This document shows positions 46,180 to 55,897 of a stretch of DNA of 64,000 nucleotides, piece by piece. Numbering within the stretch: position 1 is the first letter of the stretch; each line of letters opens with the position of its first letter. Made by a program: the position numbers and the translations under genes. Under the pieces are notes generated by a model. The model was not told where the DNA came from. It saw nothing but the letters and a program-made list of their open reading frames with translations, and ran no database searches. The DNA is from Bryobacterales bacterium (GTDB lineage: Bacteria; Acidobacteriota; Terriglobia; Bryobacterales; Bryobacteraceae), in the NCBI GenBank assembly GCA_003166865.1, contig PMUP01000025.1, forward strand, positions 11,549 to 75,548, read 5' to 3'.

Positions 46180-47778
46180 TCAAACGCCCCAACAGTAGTC
46201 TTCCACAACCTTGTCGACGTTTTCGTCTTGCTCGGTCAGGCGCATCAACTCCAGGCGGATAGCGTCCACCAGCGCGCCCCAGCTCGCTTCGATTACGTTG
46301 TCGGAGACGCCGACGGTGGCCCAGCTCCGGCGATGATCCGACCATTCGACCAGCACCCGAACCTTCGCGGCCGTGCCCTTCTTGGGTTCCAGCACGCGAA
46401 CCTTGTAGTCGGTCAGCCGGACGTCTTTCACCTGCGGATACACATTGGAAAGGCACTGGCGCAGGCACAAATCGAGCGCGTTCATGGGACCTTGGCCGGT
46501 GGCGCTGGCCGTATGAACGCTGTCTTGGATGCGCAGCGTGACCGTGGCCGTCGTTCCGCCCACCAGCCGCGTGGTGACGTCGTAGTTCACCACATCGAAG
46601 ACGCTCCAGCCGGGATGCAGCGCCTCGCGGACCAGCAGCTCGAAAGTGCCTTCGGCCGCCTCCAGTTCATAGCCCTGATGTTCCAGGTCCTTGATGCGTT
46701 CCAGCAATTGGCGCCGCGCATCGGCATCCAGACGCTCGGCCAATCCGTGCTGCTTCAATTTGTAGAGCACATTGCCGCGGCCCGACAGATCGCTGAGCAG
46801 AACACGCTGCCGGTTGCCGATCGTCTCCGGTTTTACGTGCTCGTATGTCGACGAATCTTTCAACACAGCGCTGACATGCACGCCCCCTTTGTGGGCAAAC
46901 GCGCTGTGGCCGACGTACGGCTGATCGTTGCGCATCGGCAGATTCGCCAGCTCGGCGATGTAGCGCGCCGCCGTGCTCAACGTTTGCAAATTTTCCTTAC
47001 CGATCGTGGTGTGGCCAAGCTTCAGTTCGAGATTCGCGATGATCGACACCAGGTTCGCGTTGCCGCAGCGCTCGCCATAGCCGTTGATGCAGCCTTGCAC
47101 ATGCGTGCAGCCGGCTTCCACCGCGGCCATCGTATTGGCCACCGCGACATCGCAATCGTTGTGCGTGTGGATGCCGATCACGCCATCGAACCGCTTGCGG
47201 ACTTCCGAGACCACTTCCACGATCCGGTGCGTGAGGTTGCCGCCGTTGGTGTCGCATAGGCAGAGCACATCGGCGCCCGCCTTTTTCGCGGCTTCCAGCG
47301 TGCGCAGCGCGAACTCGGCGTTGGCGTTATAACCGTCGAAGAAGTGCTCGGCGTCGTACACGACTTCGCGGCCGTGGTCTTTCAGATATTTTACGGTCTC
47401 CCCGATCAGCTTCAGATTCTGCCCTTCGTCGATGCCCAGCGCCCGACGGACATGCAGATCCCAGCTCTTGCCGAAAATGGAGATTGCCGGGGTCTCCGCA
47501 TCCAGCAGCGCTCGCACGTTCGGATCCTGTTCCACCGTGTTCTTCGCGAAGCGCGTGGAGCCGAACGCCGTCAGCCGGGCGTGCTTGAACTTGACGTCTT
47601 GGGCGCGCTTGAAAAACTCCTTGTCCTTCGGATTGGAGTTGGGCCATCCGCCCTCAATGTAGTCGATCCCCAGCTCGTCCAGCTTCTGCGCGATGATGAG
47701 TTTGTCGTCGACAGAGAATGAGACAGCCTCGCCCTGAGTGCCATCCCGGAGCGTTGTATCGAAAGTTTGAATGCGCAT
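46180..47778 (-). CDS. cimA: (R)-citramalate synthase
   Basis: The 532-residue enzyme condenses acetyl-CoA and pyruvate to citramalate, the threonine-independent entry to isoleucine. The catalytic barrel shows DTTLRDGTQGEAVSF, HTHNDCDVAVANTMAAV and the GYGERCGNANL loop; the C-terminal about 150 residues form a LeuA-type allosteric domain. The CimA-type length (about 530) and the ilv context favour it over 2-isopropylmalate synthase. It follows ilvC by 4 bases. Isoleucine feedback is expected from the family. Confidence 0.9.
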   Translation of the reverse strand: MRIQTFDTTLRDGTQGEAVSFSVDDKLIIAQKLDELGIDYIEGGWPNSNPKDKEFFKRAQDVKFKHARLTAFGSTRFAKNTVEQDPNVRALLDAETPAISIFGKSWDLHVRRALGIDEGQNLKLIGETVKYLKDHGREVVYDAEHFFDGYNANAEFALRTLEAAKKAGADVLCLCDTNGGNLTHRIVEVVSEVRKRFDGVIGIHTHNDCDVAVANTMAAVEAGCTHVQGCINGYGERCGNANLVSIIANLELKLGHTTIGKENLQTLSTAARYIAELANLPMRNDQPYVGHSAFAHKGGVHVSAVLKDSSTYEHVKPETIGNRQRVLLSDLSGRGNVLYKLKQHGLAERLDADARRQLLERIKDLEHQGYELEAAEGTFELLVREALHPGWSVFDVVNYDVTTRLVGGTTATVTLRIQDSVHTASATGQGPMNALDLCLRQCLSNVYPQVKDVRLTDYKVRVLEPKKGTAAKVRVLVEWSDHRRSWATVGVSDNVIEASWGALVDAIRLELMRLTEQDENVDKVVEDYCWGV

Positions 47779-47782
47779 GGAA

Positions 47783-48832
<1,050 letters not shown>

Positions 48833-48845
48833 CTAATGTGTCTTT

Positions 48846-49400
48846 CTAGTGTCTCGTTTCCAGTTTCTCGTCCGCTTCGTCCACTGCCGCGTTGCGCGGA
48901 ACGGGGGGCGCAAGGCGCAGCTTCTTGGCTTCCAGTGAAATCGCCAACGCACCCGAGCGCGTCACTTCGATTTCGCCATAGCTGCGCATCACGTCCAGAA
49001 ATTCGTCCAGCTTCTCGGAATCGCCCGTAACTTCCAACGCAAAGCCCTCGGTGGATGAATCCACCACGCGAGCGCCGAAGATCTCCGCCTCTTTCAGGAT
49101 GGCCGTGCGGCTGGCCAGCGGCGCGCGCACGCGCAGCAGCGCCATTTCGCGTTTGACGGCTGGCGAGTCAGTGAGGTCTGAAGCCTGCAGGACGTTGACG
49201 AGCTTGTTCATCTGCTTGATCACTTGCGAGCGCAGTTGCGGCTCAATGTCGACCACGATCGTCATTCGCGACAGCGTCGGGTCCAGCGTCCGAGCGACAG
49301 TCAAACTCTCGATGTTGTAACCGCGCGCGCTCAAAAGGCCCGTGATGCGCATCAGCGCACCCGGTTTATTTTCCACCAGCAGTGAAATCAGTTGCAGCAT
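48846..49400 (-). CDS. ilvN: acetolactate synthase small (regulatory) subunit
   Basis: The 184-residue subunit starts with an ACT domain (ISLLVENKPGALMRITGLLSARG, NIESLTV), the valine-feedback site, followed by the C-terminal activation domain (FGARVVDSSTEGFALEVTGD). It is placed 9 bases after ilvB, as usual. The last about 25 residues (PPVPRNAAVDEADEKLETRH) are acidic and nonconserved. Confidence 0.94.
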   Translation of the reverse strand: MLQLISLLVENKPGALMRITGLLSARGYNIESLTVARTLDPTLSRMTIVVDIEPQLRSQVIKQMNKLVNVLQASDLTDSPAVKREMALLRVRAPLASRTAILKEAEIFGARVVDSSTEGFALEVTGDSEKLDEFLDVMRSYGEIEVTRSGALAISLEAKKLRLAPPVPRNAAVDEADEKLETRH

Positions 49401-49409
49401 CTTCGGCCC

Positions 49410-51173
49410 CTACGCTTCCACCGGTTGCGGCGGTCCCAACACCATCTCGTTGATCGCCCCGCCCGCCGGCACCATGGGATATACGTTCTCATATCGCGCC
49501 ACGCGCACATTCAAAAGGTACGGACCGGGCTCGCGCACCGCTTCCTCGAGCGCCGGAGCGAGCTGATGCGCACCGTCAATGGTCCGGCCTTTGAATCCGT
49601 AGGCCGCGGCCAGCTTCTCGGCGTCCGGGAAGGAGTTCAGTTCGGCCTGGGATATTCGGTTGTTATAGAACAGCTCCTGCCATTGGCGGATCATTCCCAG
49701 ATAGCCGTTATTCACAACAATGATCTTGATCGGCAGCGCGTGATTCGCGATGGTGGCGAGCTCGGGAATCGACATCTGGAAGCCACCGTCGCCCACGATG
49801 GAGAACACCAGCTTGTCGGGGCGCGCGAATTGCGCTCCGATGGCGGCCGGCAGGCCAAAGCCCATCGCGCCCAGTCCGCCCGAGTTGATCCACAGGCGCG
49901 GCGAGTTGAAGCGGATGAACTGCGCCGCCCACATCTGGTGCTGGCCGACGTCGGACGTCACGATGGCTCGGCCGCCCGAAAGCCGATCGATTTCACGCAT
50001 CACATGCTGCGGTTTGATCTCGCTGGTGGACACTTCCGGCAACAGCGGATGCTCGGCTTTCCAATCGTGAATCTGACGCCACCAATCGGCGCGCGCGGGC
50101 GCATTCTGTTCTCGGGCTTGCGGCGCCAATTCGTGCAGAACTTTGTTCAGTTTATCGAGCACCCGCTTGACGTCGCCCACGATGGGCAGATCGGCCACGC
50201 GGTTCTTGCCGATTTCCGCCGGATCGATATCCACGTGGATCACCTTGGCATGCGGTGCGAACGCCGCCAGGCGGCCTGTCACGCGGTCGTCAAAGCGAAC
50301 GCCCAAAGCGATCAACAGATCCGCGCCCGACATGCCCATGTTGGACGCATAGCTGCCATGCATGCCCGGCATGCTGATGTAGTTCGGATGCTCGGCCGGC
50401 AATCCGCCCAGCCCCATCAGGGTGGTGACCGCGGGTGCATCCACCAGTTCCACGAACTCGCGCAGTTCCTCGGATGCGTCCGCCGCGATGATGCCGCCGC
50501 CCGCGTATACGAATGGCCGCCGCGATTCCCAGATCATCTGCGCCGCGCGCCGGATTTGGCCGGTGTGACCCTCGGTGAAAACCTTGTACCCCGGCAGATG
50601 GATGGACGAAACGGGGGTGTAGTGCGCCTGGGCTTGGAAGACGTCCTTGGGAATGTCGACGAGCACGGGACCCGGCCGTCCGCTCGACGCAATGTAGAAC
50701 GCCTCGTGAACCACTTGCGGCAGTTCCGCGATGGTCTTCACCAGGAAATTGTGTTTCGTGCAAGAGCGCGTGATGCCGAACGTGTCGGCTTCCTGAAACG
50801 CATCGCTGCCGATCAGTTTGGTCGAAACCTGGCCCGTGATCGCGACCACTGGAATGGAATCCATCATCGAATCCACCAGCCCGGTCACCAGATTCGTGGC
50901 GCCGGGACCGGACGTGGCGCAGCAAACACCCACTCGTCCAGTGGATCGGGCATAACCCTCGGCCGCGAATGCCGCGTTCTGTTCGTGCCGCACCAGAATG
51001 TGGCGGATCGGATGGTCATAAAGAGCGTCATACAACGGCAGCGTGACGCCTCCCGGGTAGCCGAAAATGCAATCTACATTCTCGCGAACCAGACATTCCA
51101 GAAGAATCTGGGAGCCGGACATCAGTTTCGATTCCGTCACGCCGCTCGTTCGATGCACTGTGCTCGTCGACAT
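49410..51173 (-). CDS. ilvB: acetolactate synthase large (catalytic) subunit
   Basis: The 587-residue ThDP enzyme forms acetolactate or acetohydroxybutyrate. Landmarks: catalytic Glu region IFGYPGGVTLPLYDALYDHP with RHEQNAAFAAEGYAR, FAD/linker domain with GGGIIAADA, and C-terminal ThDP site VGDGGFQMSIPELATI with VVNNGYLGMIRQWQ. The ATG has a strong GGGAGGATAG ribosome site. It is first in ilvB-ilvN-ilvC-cimA and downstream of the attenuator. Confidence 0.96.
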   Translation of the reverse strand: MSTSTVHRTSGVTESKLMSGSQILLECLVRENVDCIFGYPGGVTLPLYDALYDHPIRHILVRHEQNAAFAAEGYARSTGRVGVCCATSGPGATNLVTGLVDSMMDSIPVVAITGQVSTKLIGSDAFQEADTFGITRSCTKHNFLVKTIAELPQVVHEAFYIASSGRPGPVLVDIPKDVFQAQAHYTPVSSIHLPGYKVFTEGHTGQIRRAAQMIWESRRPFVYAGGGIIAADASEELREFVELVDAPAVTTLMGLGGLPAEHPNYISMPGMHGSYASNMGMSGADLLIALGVRFDDRVTGRLAAFAPHAKVIHVDIDPAEIGKNRVADLPIVGDVKRVLDKLNKVLHELAPQAREQNAPARADWWRQIHDWKAEHPLLPEVSTSEIKPQHVMREIDRLSGGRAIVTSDVGQHQMWAAQFIRFNSPRLWINSGGLGAMGFGLPAAIGAQFARPDKLVFSIVGDGGFQMSIPELATIANHALPIKIIVVNNGYLGMIRQWQELFYNNRISQAELNSFPDAEKLAAAYGFKGRTIDGAHQLAPALEEAVREPGPYLLNVRVARYENVYPMVPAGGAINEMVLGPPQPVEA

Positions 51174-51198
51174 CTATCCTCCCTAAATCAACTCCCCT

Positions 51199-51249
51199 AA
51201 AAATCAAAAGGCCACCGAGTGGTTTTTCTTTCCCCACCCGATGGCCTTT
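51199..51249 (-). terminator. intrinsic terminator of the ilv attenuator
   Basis: On the minus strand a 16-bp stem (arms AAAGGCCATCGGGTGG and CCACTCGGTGGCCTTT, fully paired with two G-U wobbles) encloses an 11-base A/G-rich loop and is followed by TGATTTTT. It lies 25 bases before the ilvB start, so it would end transcription before the structural genes. Confidence 0.9.
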
Positions 51250-51271
51250 CGGAAACTGTTGTCCGAAGCCC

Positions 51272-51376
51272 TCAAGCGGGGCTGGGTACTACGACCGTAA
51301 TAAGAATAGGCCGGAGCTTCGGAACTTGACCACTTGAAAAGGCAGACGCATTCGTACCCGGTAAAGTACGCGACAC
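51272..51376 (-). CDS. ilv operon leader peptide
   Basis: A 34-residue peptide starts at GTG (51376) with GAAAGGG about 9 bases upstream and ends PILITVVVPSPA at a TGA. Seven consecutive codons are I-L-I-T-V-V-V, an enrichment for the amino acids made by the operon plus threonine, the isoleucine precursor. It has no other family likeness. Together with the overlapping hairpins it forms an attenuator. Too short for normal gene finders. The GTG start is inferred from the ribosome site; the stalling function is inferred. Confidence 0.82.
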   Translation of the reverse strand: MSRTLPGTNASAFSSGQVPKLRPILITVVVPSPA

Positions 51377-51492
51377 GTCAATTTGCCCTTTCAACGTGAT
51401 CATTGGATTTAGATTATCGTAGCAGCGTGGCAAATGCAAGGGGGTGTTTGTATAAATTCTGTTAATCCAAGCATTCGCGCCGGCCTATGCAT

Positions 51493-51515
51493 TTGTACGG
51501 TTTGAATGTGTACAA
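51493..51515. promoter_or_regulatory. inverted repeat before the DUF1778/GNAT toxin-antitoxin genes
   Basis: TTGTAC (51493-51498) and GTACAA (51510-51515) form a perfect inverted pair with an 11-base spacer, 22 bases before the antitoxin ATG. A TACAAT at 51511-51516 could be the -10 box. An operator overlapping the promoter is what autorepression by a DUF1778 antitoxin-toxin complex would require. Confidence 0.5.
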
Positions 51516-51537
51516 TATTGGTTAGGAGTCGCTGCCT

Positions 51538-51819
51538 ATGCCAAGAAGAGCGGTTGAAGACAATAGCCGGATGTCCCTGCGGATTCGCGCCGAGGAAAAA
51601 GCGCTGCTCTTGCGCGCGGTGGCGCTGAACAATACGGACCTTACGGATTTTGTCCTTCGTCACGCCTTACTTGCCGCCAAGTCCGTCATCGAGGCGGCGG
51701 ATCACGTGCAGCTCTCTGCGAGGGACAGTTCACGGGTTCTCGATCTGCTGGAGAATCCGCCTCCGCCTAACGCGAAACTGCTGGCGGCTGCTCGGGCTTT
51801 GCCAAAGCGACGATCATAA
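51538..51819 (+). CDS. DUF1778 (TacA-type) antitoxin
   Basis: The 93-residue protein has an N-terminal ribbon-helix-helix DNA-binding segment (MSLRIRAEEKALLLRAVALN, TDLTDFVLRHAL) and a C-terminal toxin-binding tail (LENPPPPNAKLLAAARALPKR), the TacA layout. It is followed after 2 bases by a GNAT acetyltransferase, the matching toxin. It should bind the inverted repeat upstream. The ATG follows a TTAGGAGTC ribosome site. Confidence 0.9.
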   Translation: MPRRAVEDNSRMSLRIRAEEKALLLRAVALNNTDLTDFVLRHALLAAKSVIEAADHVQLSARDSSRVLDLLENPPPPNAKLLAAARALPKRRS

Positions 51820-51821
51820 TC

Positions 51822-52343
51822 GTGGCGGCGTGGCACGAAGAGCCGATTACCAAGAAACATGACCGCGAAGCCTTCGACTGCGGCGAAGAAGCGCTGAATG
51901 AATTCTTGCGCCGTCACGCCCGCAAGAGCCACGAACTGGGCGGCGCGAAAACGTTCCTTGCCATTGATGATGCCGACAACAAAACCATTCTCGGATTCTA
52001 TAGTCTCAGCCCCGCTTCGGTTGACCATGCCCGAACGCCGGAGATTGCACGACGGGCGTTAGCGCGCCATGACGTTCCGGGCTTCCGCTTGGCGCGCCTG
52101 GCGGTGGATCGCAGGCTGCAGGGGCAGGGAATTGGCGGACAACTTCTCCTCGCGGCGGGGAGACGCTGCTTGTTGGCCGCAGCGGAGGTTGGCGGCGTGG
52201 TGCTTGTCATCGACGCCAAGAATGAAAGAGTAGCCGGATGGTACGCCAGCTATGGCGCTGTGCCGCTGCTGGACGCTCCGTTATCTCTGATGCTTCCGCT
52301 CGCGACAATCGAGGCCGCGCTCAAAAATGCCGGGAAATACTGA
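51822..52343 (+). CDS. GNAT-fold (TacT-type) toxin
   Basis: The 173-residue acetyltransferase has FDCGEEALNEFLRRHARKS, the N-terminal TacT-type signature, the acetyl-CoA loop RLQGQGIGGQLLLAA and GVVLVIDAKNERVAGWYASYG with the catalytic Tyr. TacT toxins acetylate the amino group of charged tRNA and block translation. The start is GTG, 2 bases after the antitoxin stop. Pairing with DUF1778 makes the toxin role likely; tRNA specificity is unknown. Confidence 0.9.
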   Translation: MAAWHEEPITKKHDREAFDCGEEALNEFLRRHARKSHELGGAKTFLAIDDADNKTILGFYSLSPASVDHARTPEIARRALARHDVPGFRLARLAVDRRLQGQGIGGQLLLAAGRRCLLAAAEVGGVVLVIDAKNERVAGWYASYGAVPLLDAPLSLMLPLATIEAALKNAGKY

Positions 52344-52387
52344 AGCGTTGAGATTGCAGTCCAGCGTTCATCAAAACAGCACAATCG

Positions 52388-53431
52388 TCAATGGCGATGC
52401 TTGGGATTGTTCCGCATGGCTTTGTGAATTGCCTTCCATTTGGCCTTTACGGCGGTTCTGGCGAGCGCGTCCTCTTTGAGCATTTCGTGTCGCAGTTCAG
52501 CTTGTAACTTGCAGTAGCTGCGCCATCGCGACGAGTCGATCTCGCCCCTTCTCAACGCACTTTGGACTGCGCAATCGGGCTCGTTTGTATGGGTGCAGTC
52601 ACCGAACCGGCATTCAGAGGCAAGAGCGGCCACGTCATCGAACACCTCATCCAGGGAATCTTCAGTTGCCCATAACTGCAACTCACGCATTCCGGGGGTG
52701 TCAATAACTGCGCCCCCTTCCGGCAGCGGGATAAGCATGCGGCTTGTGGTTGCGTGGCGGCCACGTGAATCCGCCTCGCGGACCGGCAGGGTAATCTGAC
52801 TCTGCTCGCCGATGAGCGCGTTCACGATTGTCGATTTTCCCACTCCGGATGATCCAAGAAACGCGACTGTCCGGCCGCGGATCACGGACCGGAGATCCTG
52901 CACGCTCTCGCGCGCATTCATGACCAGGTGTGGAACGCGTTGCGCCACGGCGGTAACCTGTTCAAGCCGCGCCGAGAGGGCGTCGCAGAGGTCGGATTTA
53001 TTCAGTACGATCAGCGCGTCCCCACCGCTCTCATGGGCCAACACCAGGTAACGCTCCAGACGCCGCACATTGAAATCGCCGTCCAGCCCGCAGACGATCA
53101 CCGCCAGATCCACGTTAGCTGCGATCACCTGCTCGGCGACTGTTCTGCCGGCGACGCGGCGAGAGAACTTGGTCCGCCGCGGGAGTACAGCTTCGATCAA
53201 GGCCAGTTTTGGATCGACCTGCCGCGCTGCCACCCAGTCGCCGACCGCAGGCAGGACAGCGTCATACCGCAACCGCCCGGCGGGAACGGCTTCGTAATCC
53301 CCGCCCTCGAGATAGATTCGATATTGCTCATGAGCCGCGAAGGAAACCCGCCCGAGTTCCAATCGCTGAGCCGCGTGCGGCTCGAAAAGCTCACGGATAT
53401 GAGCATCCGCTCCAATCTGTTCCAGAAACAT
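52388..53431 (-). CDS. rsgA: ribosome small-subunit biogenesis GTPase
   Basis: The 347-residue circularly permuted GTPase has an OB-fold start, then G-motifs in the order G4 (LNKSDLCD), G1 (GSSGVGKST) and G3 (DTPGM), and the C-terminal zinc knuckle CRFGDCTHTNEPDC. RsgA acts in late 30S maturation. The ATG at 53431 fits the family length; a longer frame adds nine residues. It is monocistronic and convergent with the toxin gene. Confidence 0.94.
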   Translation of the reverse strand: MFLEQIGADAHIRELFEPHAAQRLELGRVSFAAHEQYRIYLEGGDYEAVPAGRLRYDAVLPAVGDWVAARQVDPKLALIEAVLPRRTKFSRRVAGRTVAEQVIAANVDLAVIVCGLDGDFNVRRLERYLVLAHESGGDALIVLNKSDLCDALSARLEQVTAVAQRVPHLVMNARESVQDLRSVIRGRTVAFLGSSGVGKSTIVNALIGEQSQITLPVREADSRGRHATTSRMLIPLPEGGAVIDTPGMRELQLWATEDSLDEVFDDVAALASECRFGDCTHTNEPDCAVQSALRRGEIDSSRWRSYCKLQAELRHEMLKEDALARTAVKAKWKAIHKAMRNNPKHRH

Positions 53432-53614
53432 TTCTGTTCGCTCCAAGCCGAGACACACTTCACCCTTGGGGATTTAGTGAGTTGTCATGAAAGGCGCAAC
53501 TCGCGCCTTTAGCGAACAGTCATAGGCGGCTCTCTCTAGGTAATAACATACTCGGGTTGGCCGCCAAGCGACCTCCCGCCAGCTCTTCGGACGTGGGCCT
53601 GATATCGTGGAAAA

Positions 53615-54678
53615 ATGAGGCTTCTGATCATCGGCGGCACCGGCTTCATGGGACCGTCCGTGTTGAACAGGCTGGCGGCCGAAGGGCACGATTTGGCGGT
53701 CTATCATCGCGGGGTCTCCCGGCCATCGCTGCCTGCGGGAGTGCGTGAGATCCTGGGCGACCAGCGCGAGCTTGCGAAATCTGCGCCCGAGTTCCGCGAT
53801 TTCTCCCCCGACGTCGTAGTCAACTTCATCCTCGCGAGCGAACGCCAAGCCCAGACCACCATGGACGTGTTCCGCGGAATCGCGCACCGCGTTGTGGCGC
53901 TGAGCAGCGGCGATGTCTATCGCGCTGCCGGAATCCTACACGGCACCGAGCCCGGCCCGCTCCAGCCGATGCCGCTGACAGAAGAGTCGGATCTGCGCAC
54001 GAAAGGCCAGACCTATCGTGAAGAAGTGATGGACTCGATCCGCATAAGACTGCCCTGGGTGGATGACGACTACGACAAGATCCCAGTGGAACGAACGGTC
54101 CTGAGCGATCCGGAACTGGCCGGTACGATCCTGCGCTTGCCGATGGTCTACGGCCCGGGCGACGCGTTTCACCGTTGCATCCATACCTCAAGAGAATGGA
54201 CGACAGCAGGCCTGCGATTCTGATCCAGGAGGACGCGGCGCAATGGCGCGGTCCGCGCGGCTACGTGGAGAATGTGGCTGCTGGAATTACGCTGGCGGCG
54301 ACGGCATCGAAGGCCGCGGGGCGTATTTACAATTTAGCCGAGCCGCAATCGTTTTCCGAACTCGAGTGGGCGCAGCAAATCGCGCGCGTCGCGGAATGGA
54401 CCGGCTCAGTGCTGACCATGTCCGTGGATCTCATTCCCGCGCATTTGAAACTTCCGTACAATTCGGCGCAGCACTGGACCATGAGCAGCGCGAGAATTCG
54501 CGAGGAGCTGGGCTATGCCGAACCCGTGCCGATCGAGACTGCGCTCGCCCGCACCATTGAGTGGGAGCGCGCGAATCCGCCGGGCGAGATCGACCCGGGC
54601 CAGTTCGATTATGCCGCTGAGGATGCAGCTCTCGAGCGGCTTCGTGTGAGCGAAAGAATCGCGCTCTCCGGAGCCTAA
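53615..54678 (+). pseudogene. NAD-dependent epimerase/dehydratase gene with one frameshift
   Basis: The first frame (MRLLIIGGTGFMGPSVLNRL, NAD motif GxxGxxG; VVALSSGDVYRAAG; LRLPMVYGPGDAFHR) has an SDR-epimerase N-terminus. It ends in an unrelated tail (CIHTSREWTT) after 54174. One base missing near 54174-54176 joins it to the second frame, LHPYLKRMDDSRPAILIQED, which contains the substrate-binding half (GPRGYVENVAAGITLA, AGRIYNLAEP) to 54678. The joined protein of about 354 residues has normal family length. Real deletion and sequencing error remain the options; no slippery motif is obvious. Confidence 0.75.
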
Positions 54679-54698
54679 GCGTTCAGATCACGGCCTGG

Positions 54699-55805
54699 TC
54701 ACTTCGCCGGATGAAGAATCAGCTTCTGCACGCGCCAATTCAAGATCTCCGCGGTGTAGATTTCATTCTCGGCCGGGCACGCCATTTCGTGAATCCATCC
54801 GAACTGCTTCGGTTGGTGACCCATGCTGCCGAAAACGCCCAGGACTTTGCCGTCCAGCGTCAGTTTATACACGCGCCCCGGATATGCGTCCGCGCTGTAG
54901 AGGTACTGCGTGGGCCCGGGTGTGATGCAAATGGCCCACGGCGCTCCGCTTTGCATCGTTCCATTGGGCGGCGGCGCTCCTACCGTATCGGGAGGTTGAG
55001 CCGCGGGCGGATTGCCCATCCACATGTGGACCCCGGCTGGGACCGGCACATCAATGGTGATCTGGCGCAGGAACGTTCCGTCGGGGTCAAAAACCTGAAT
55101 GCGCCGGTTGCCGCGATCCGCCACATAGATGTTGCCTTTGTCGTCCGAAGCGATGCTGTGCGGCGTGTTGAACTCTCCTTGCCCTGTGCCAGGAGTGCCC
55201 CACTGCTTCACCCAATCACCGTTCTTGTCGAACTTGGCGACACGCGAGTTGACGTAGCCATCGCTGATGAAGATGTCGCCCTGCGGATCCCAGGTGACAT
55301 CGGTGGGCTGCCGGAACTGGCCGTTCACTGCTGGACGCGGCTTGGGCACCCGTTTCCACGGCTCCGCGCCTTCGTCGGACGCTTCCTTCTTGCGCCCGAA
55401 CACCATCACCACACGGCCCTCGGGATTGAATTTGATCACCATGTCCGAGCCTTTGTCGATGGCCCAGAGATTGTCGTCCTTGTCCACGCGGATGGCGTGC
55501 GCGAAGGACCAGGCGTATAGATTGTGGCCGACCTCTCGAATGTATTTGCCGTCCGGGCCGAACTCGAGAATCTGCGCGGCGGTAGCGCCGTAGGCTGGCC
55601 CGGTGGTGTTGCCCCGCGAAAAGACGAACACGTGCTTCTTCGAGTTCACCGCGACGCCCGACGCCTCGCCCAGATACAGATCCGGCGGAAGCTTCAGGAA
55701 ATTGGGAACCGATTCGTAGGGGATCTCCGGGACCTGTGGTCCCAGGTCATCGCCGAACGCAACAGCACTGCAAAATACAACGGCAAGGGTCCAATAGCGC
55801 GTCAT
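54699..55805 (-). CDS. exported NHL-repeat beta-propeller protein, peptidyl-amidating-lyase-like
   Basis: The 368-residue product has a signal peptide (TLAVVFCSAVAFGDD) and about five to six NHL-type blades, e.g. FRQPTDVTWDPQGDIFISDG, FNTPHSIASDDKGNIYVADR and NRRIQVFDPDGTFLRQ. The layout resembles the amidating-lyase-like propellers that are numerous in Solibacter-like genomes, where the function is unproven. A Pro-rich insert (NPPAAQPPDTVGAPPPNG) interrupts the fifth blade. It is convergent with the epimerase gene. Confidence 0.85.
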   Translation of the reverse strand: MTRYWTLAVVFCSAVAFGDDLGPQVPEIPYESVPNFLKLPPDLYLGEASGVAVNSKKHVFVFSRGNTTGPAYGATAAQILEFGPDGKYIREVGHNLYAWSFAHAIRVDKDDNLWAIDKGSDMVIKFNPEGRVVMVFGRKKEASDEGAEPWKRVPKPRPAVNGQFRQPTDVTWDPQGDIFISDGYVNSRVAKFDKNGDWVKQWGTPGTGQGEFNTPHSIASDDKGNIYVADRGNRRIQVFDPDGTFLRQITIDVPVPAGVHMWMGNPPAAQPPDTVGAPPPNGTMQSGAPWAICITPGPTQYLYSADAYPGRVYKLTLDGKVLGVFGSMGHQPKQFGWIHEMACPAENEIYTAEILNWRVQKLILHPAK

Positions 55806-55897
55806 GCTAGCCTCCTCAGGTACGCAGTGCTACAATATCAAATCTCAGGGCTAGCAGCGCACAGACAGGGCTAGCAGCGCACAGATAGGAGCACCGA

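Larger units (their letters stand above)
51199..51376 (-). promoter_or_regulatory. transcription attenuator of the ilvB-ilvN-ilvC-cimA operon
   Basis: Four parts are visible on the minus strand. A leader peptide (51376-51272) carries Ile/Leu/Val codons at 51307-51287. Segment 1, TCCGAAGC, lies at 51323-51316, just ahead of those codons. Segment 2, GCTTCGGA, lies at 51269-51262, immediately after the leader stop. Segment 3, TCCGAAA, lies at 51253-51247 and runs into the terminator stem. Pairing 1:2 permits the terminator; pairing 2:3 takes bases from its 5' arm and prevents it. A ribosome stalled on the Ile/Val codons covers segment 1 and favours 2:3. One reaching the stop covers segment 2 and allows termination. 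The logic matches the enterobacterial ilv leaders. Confidence 0.85.
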
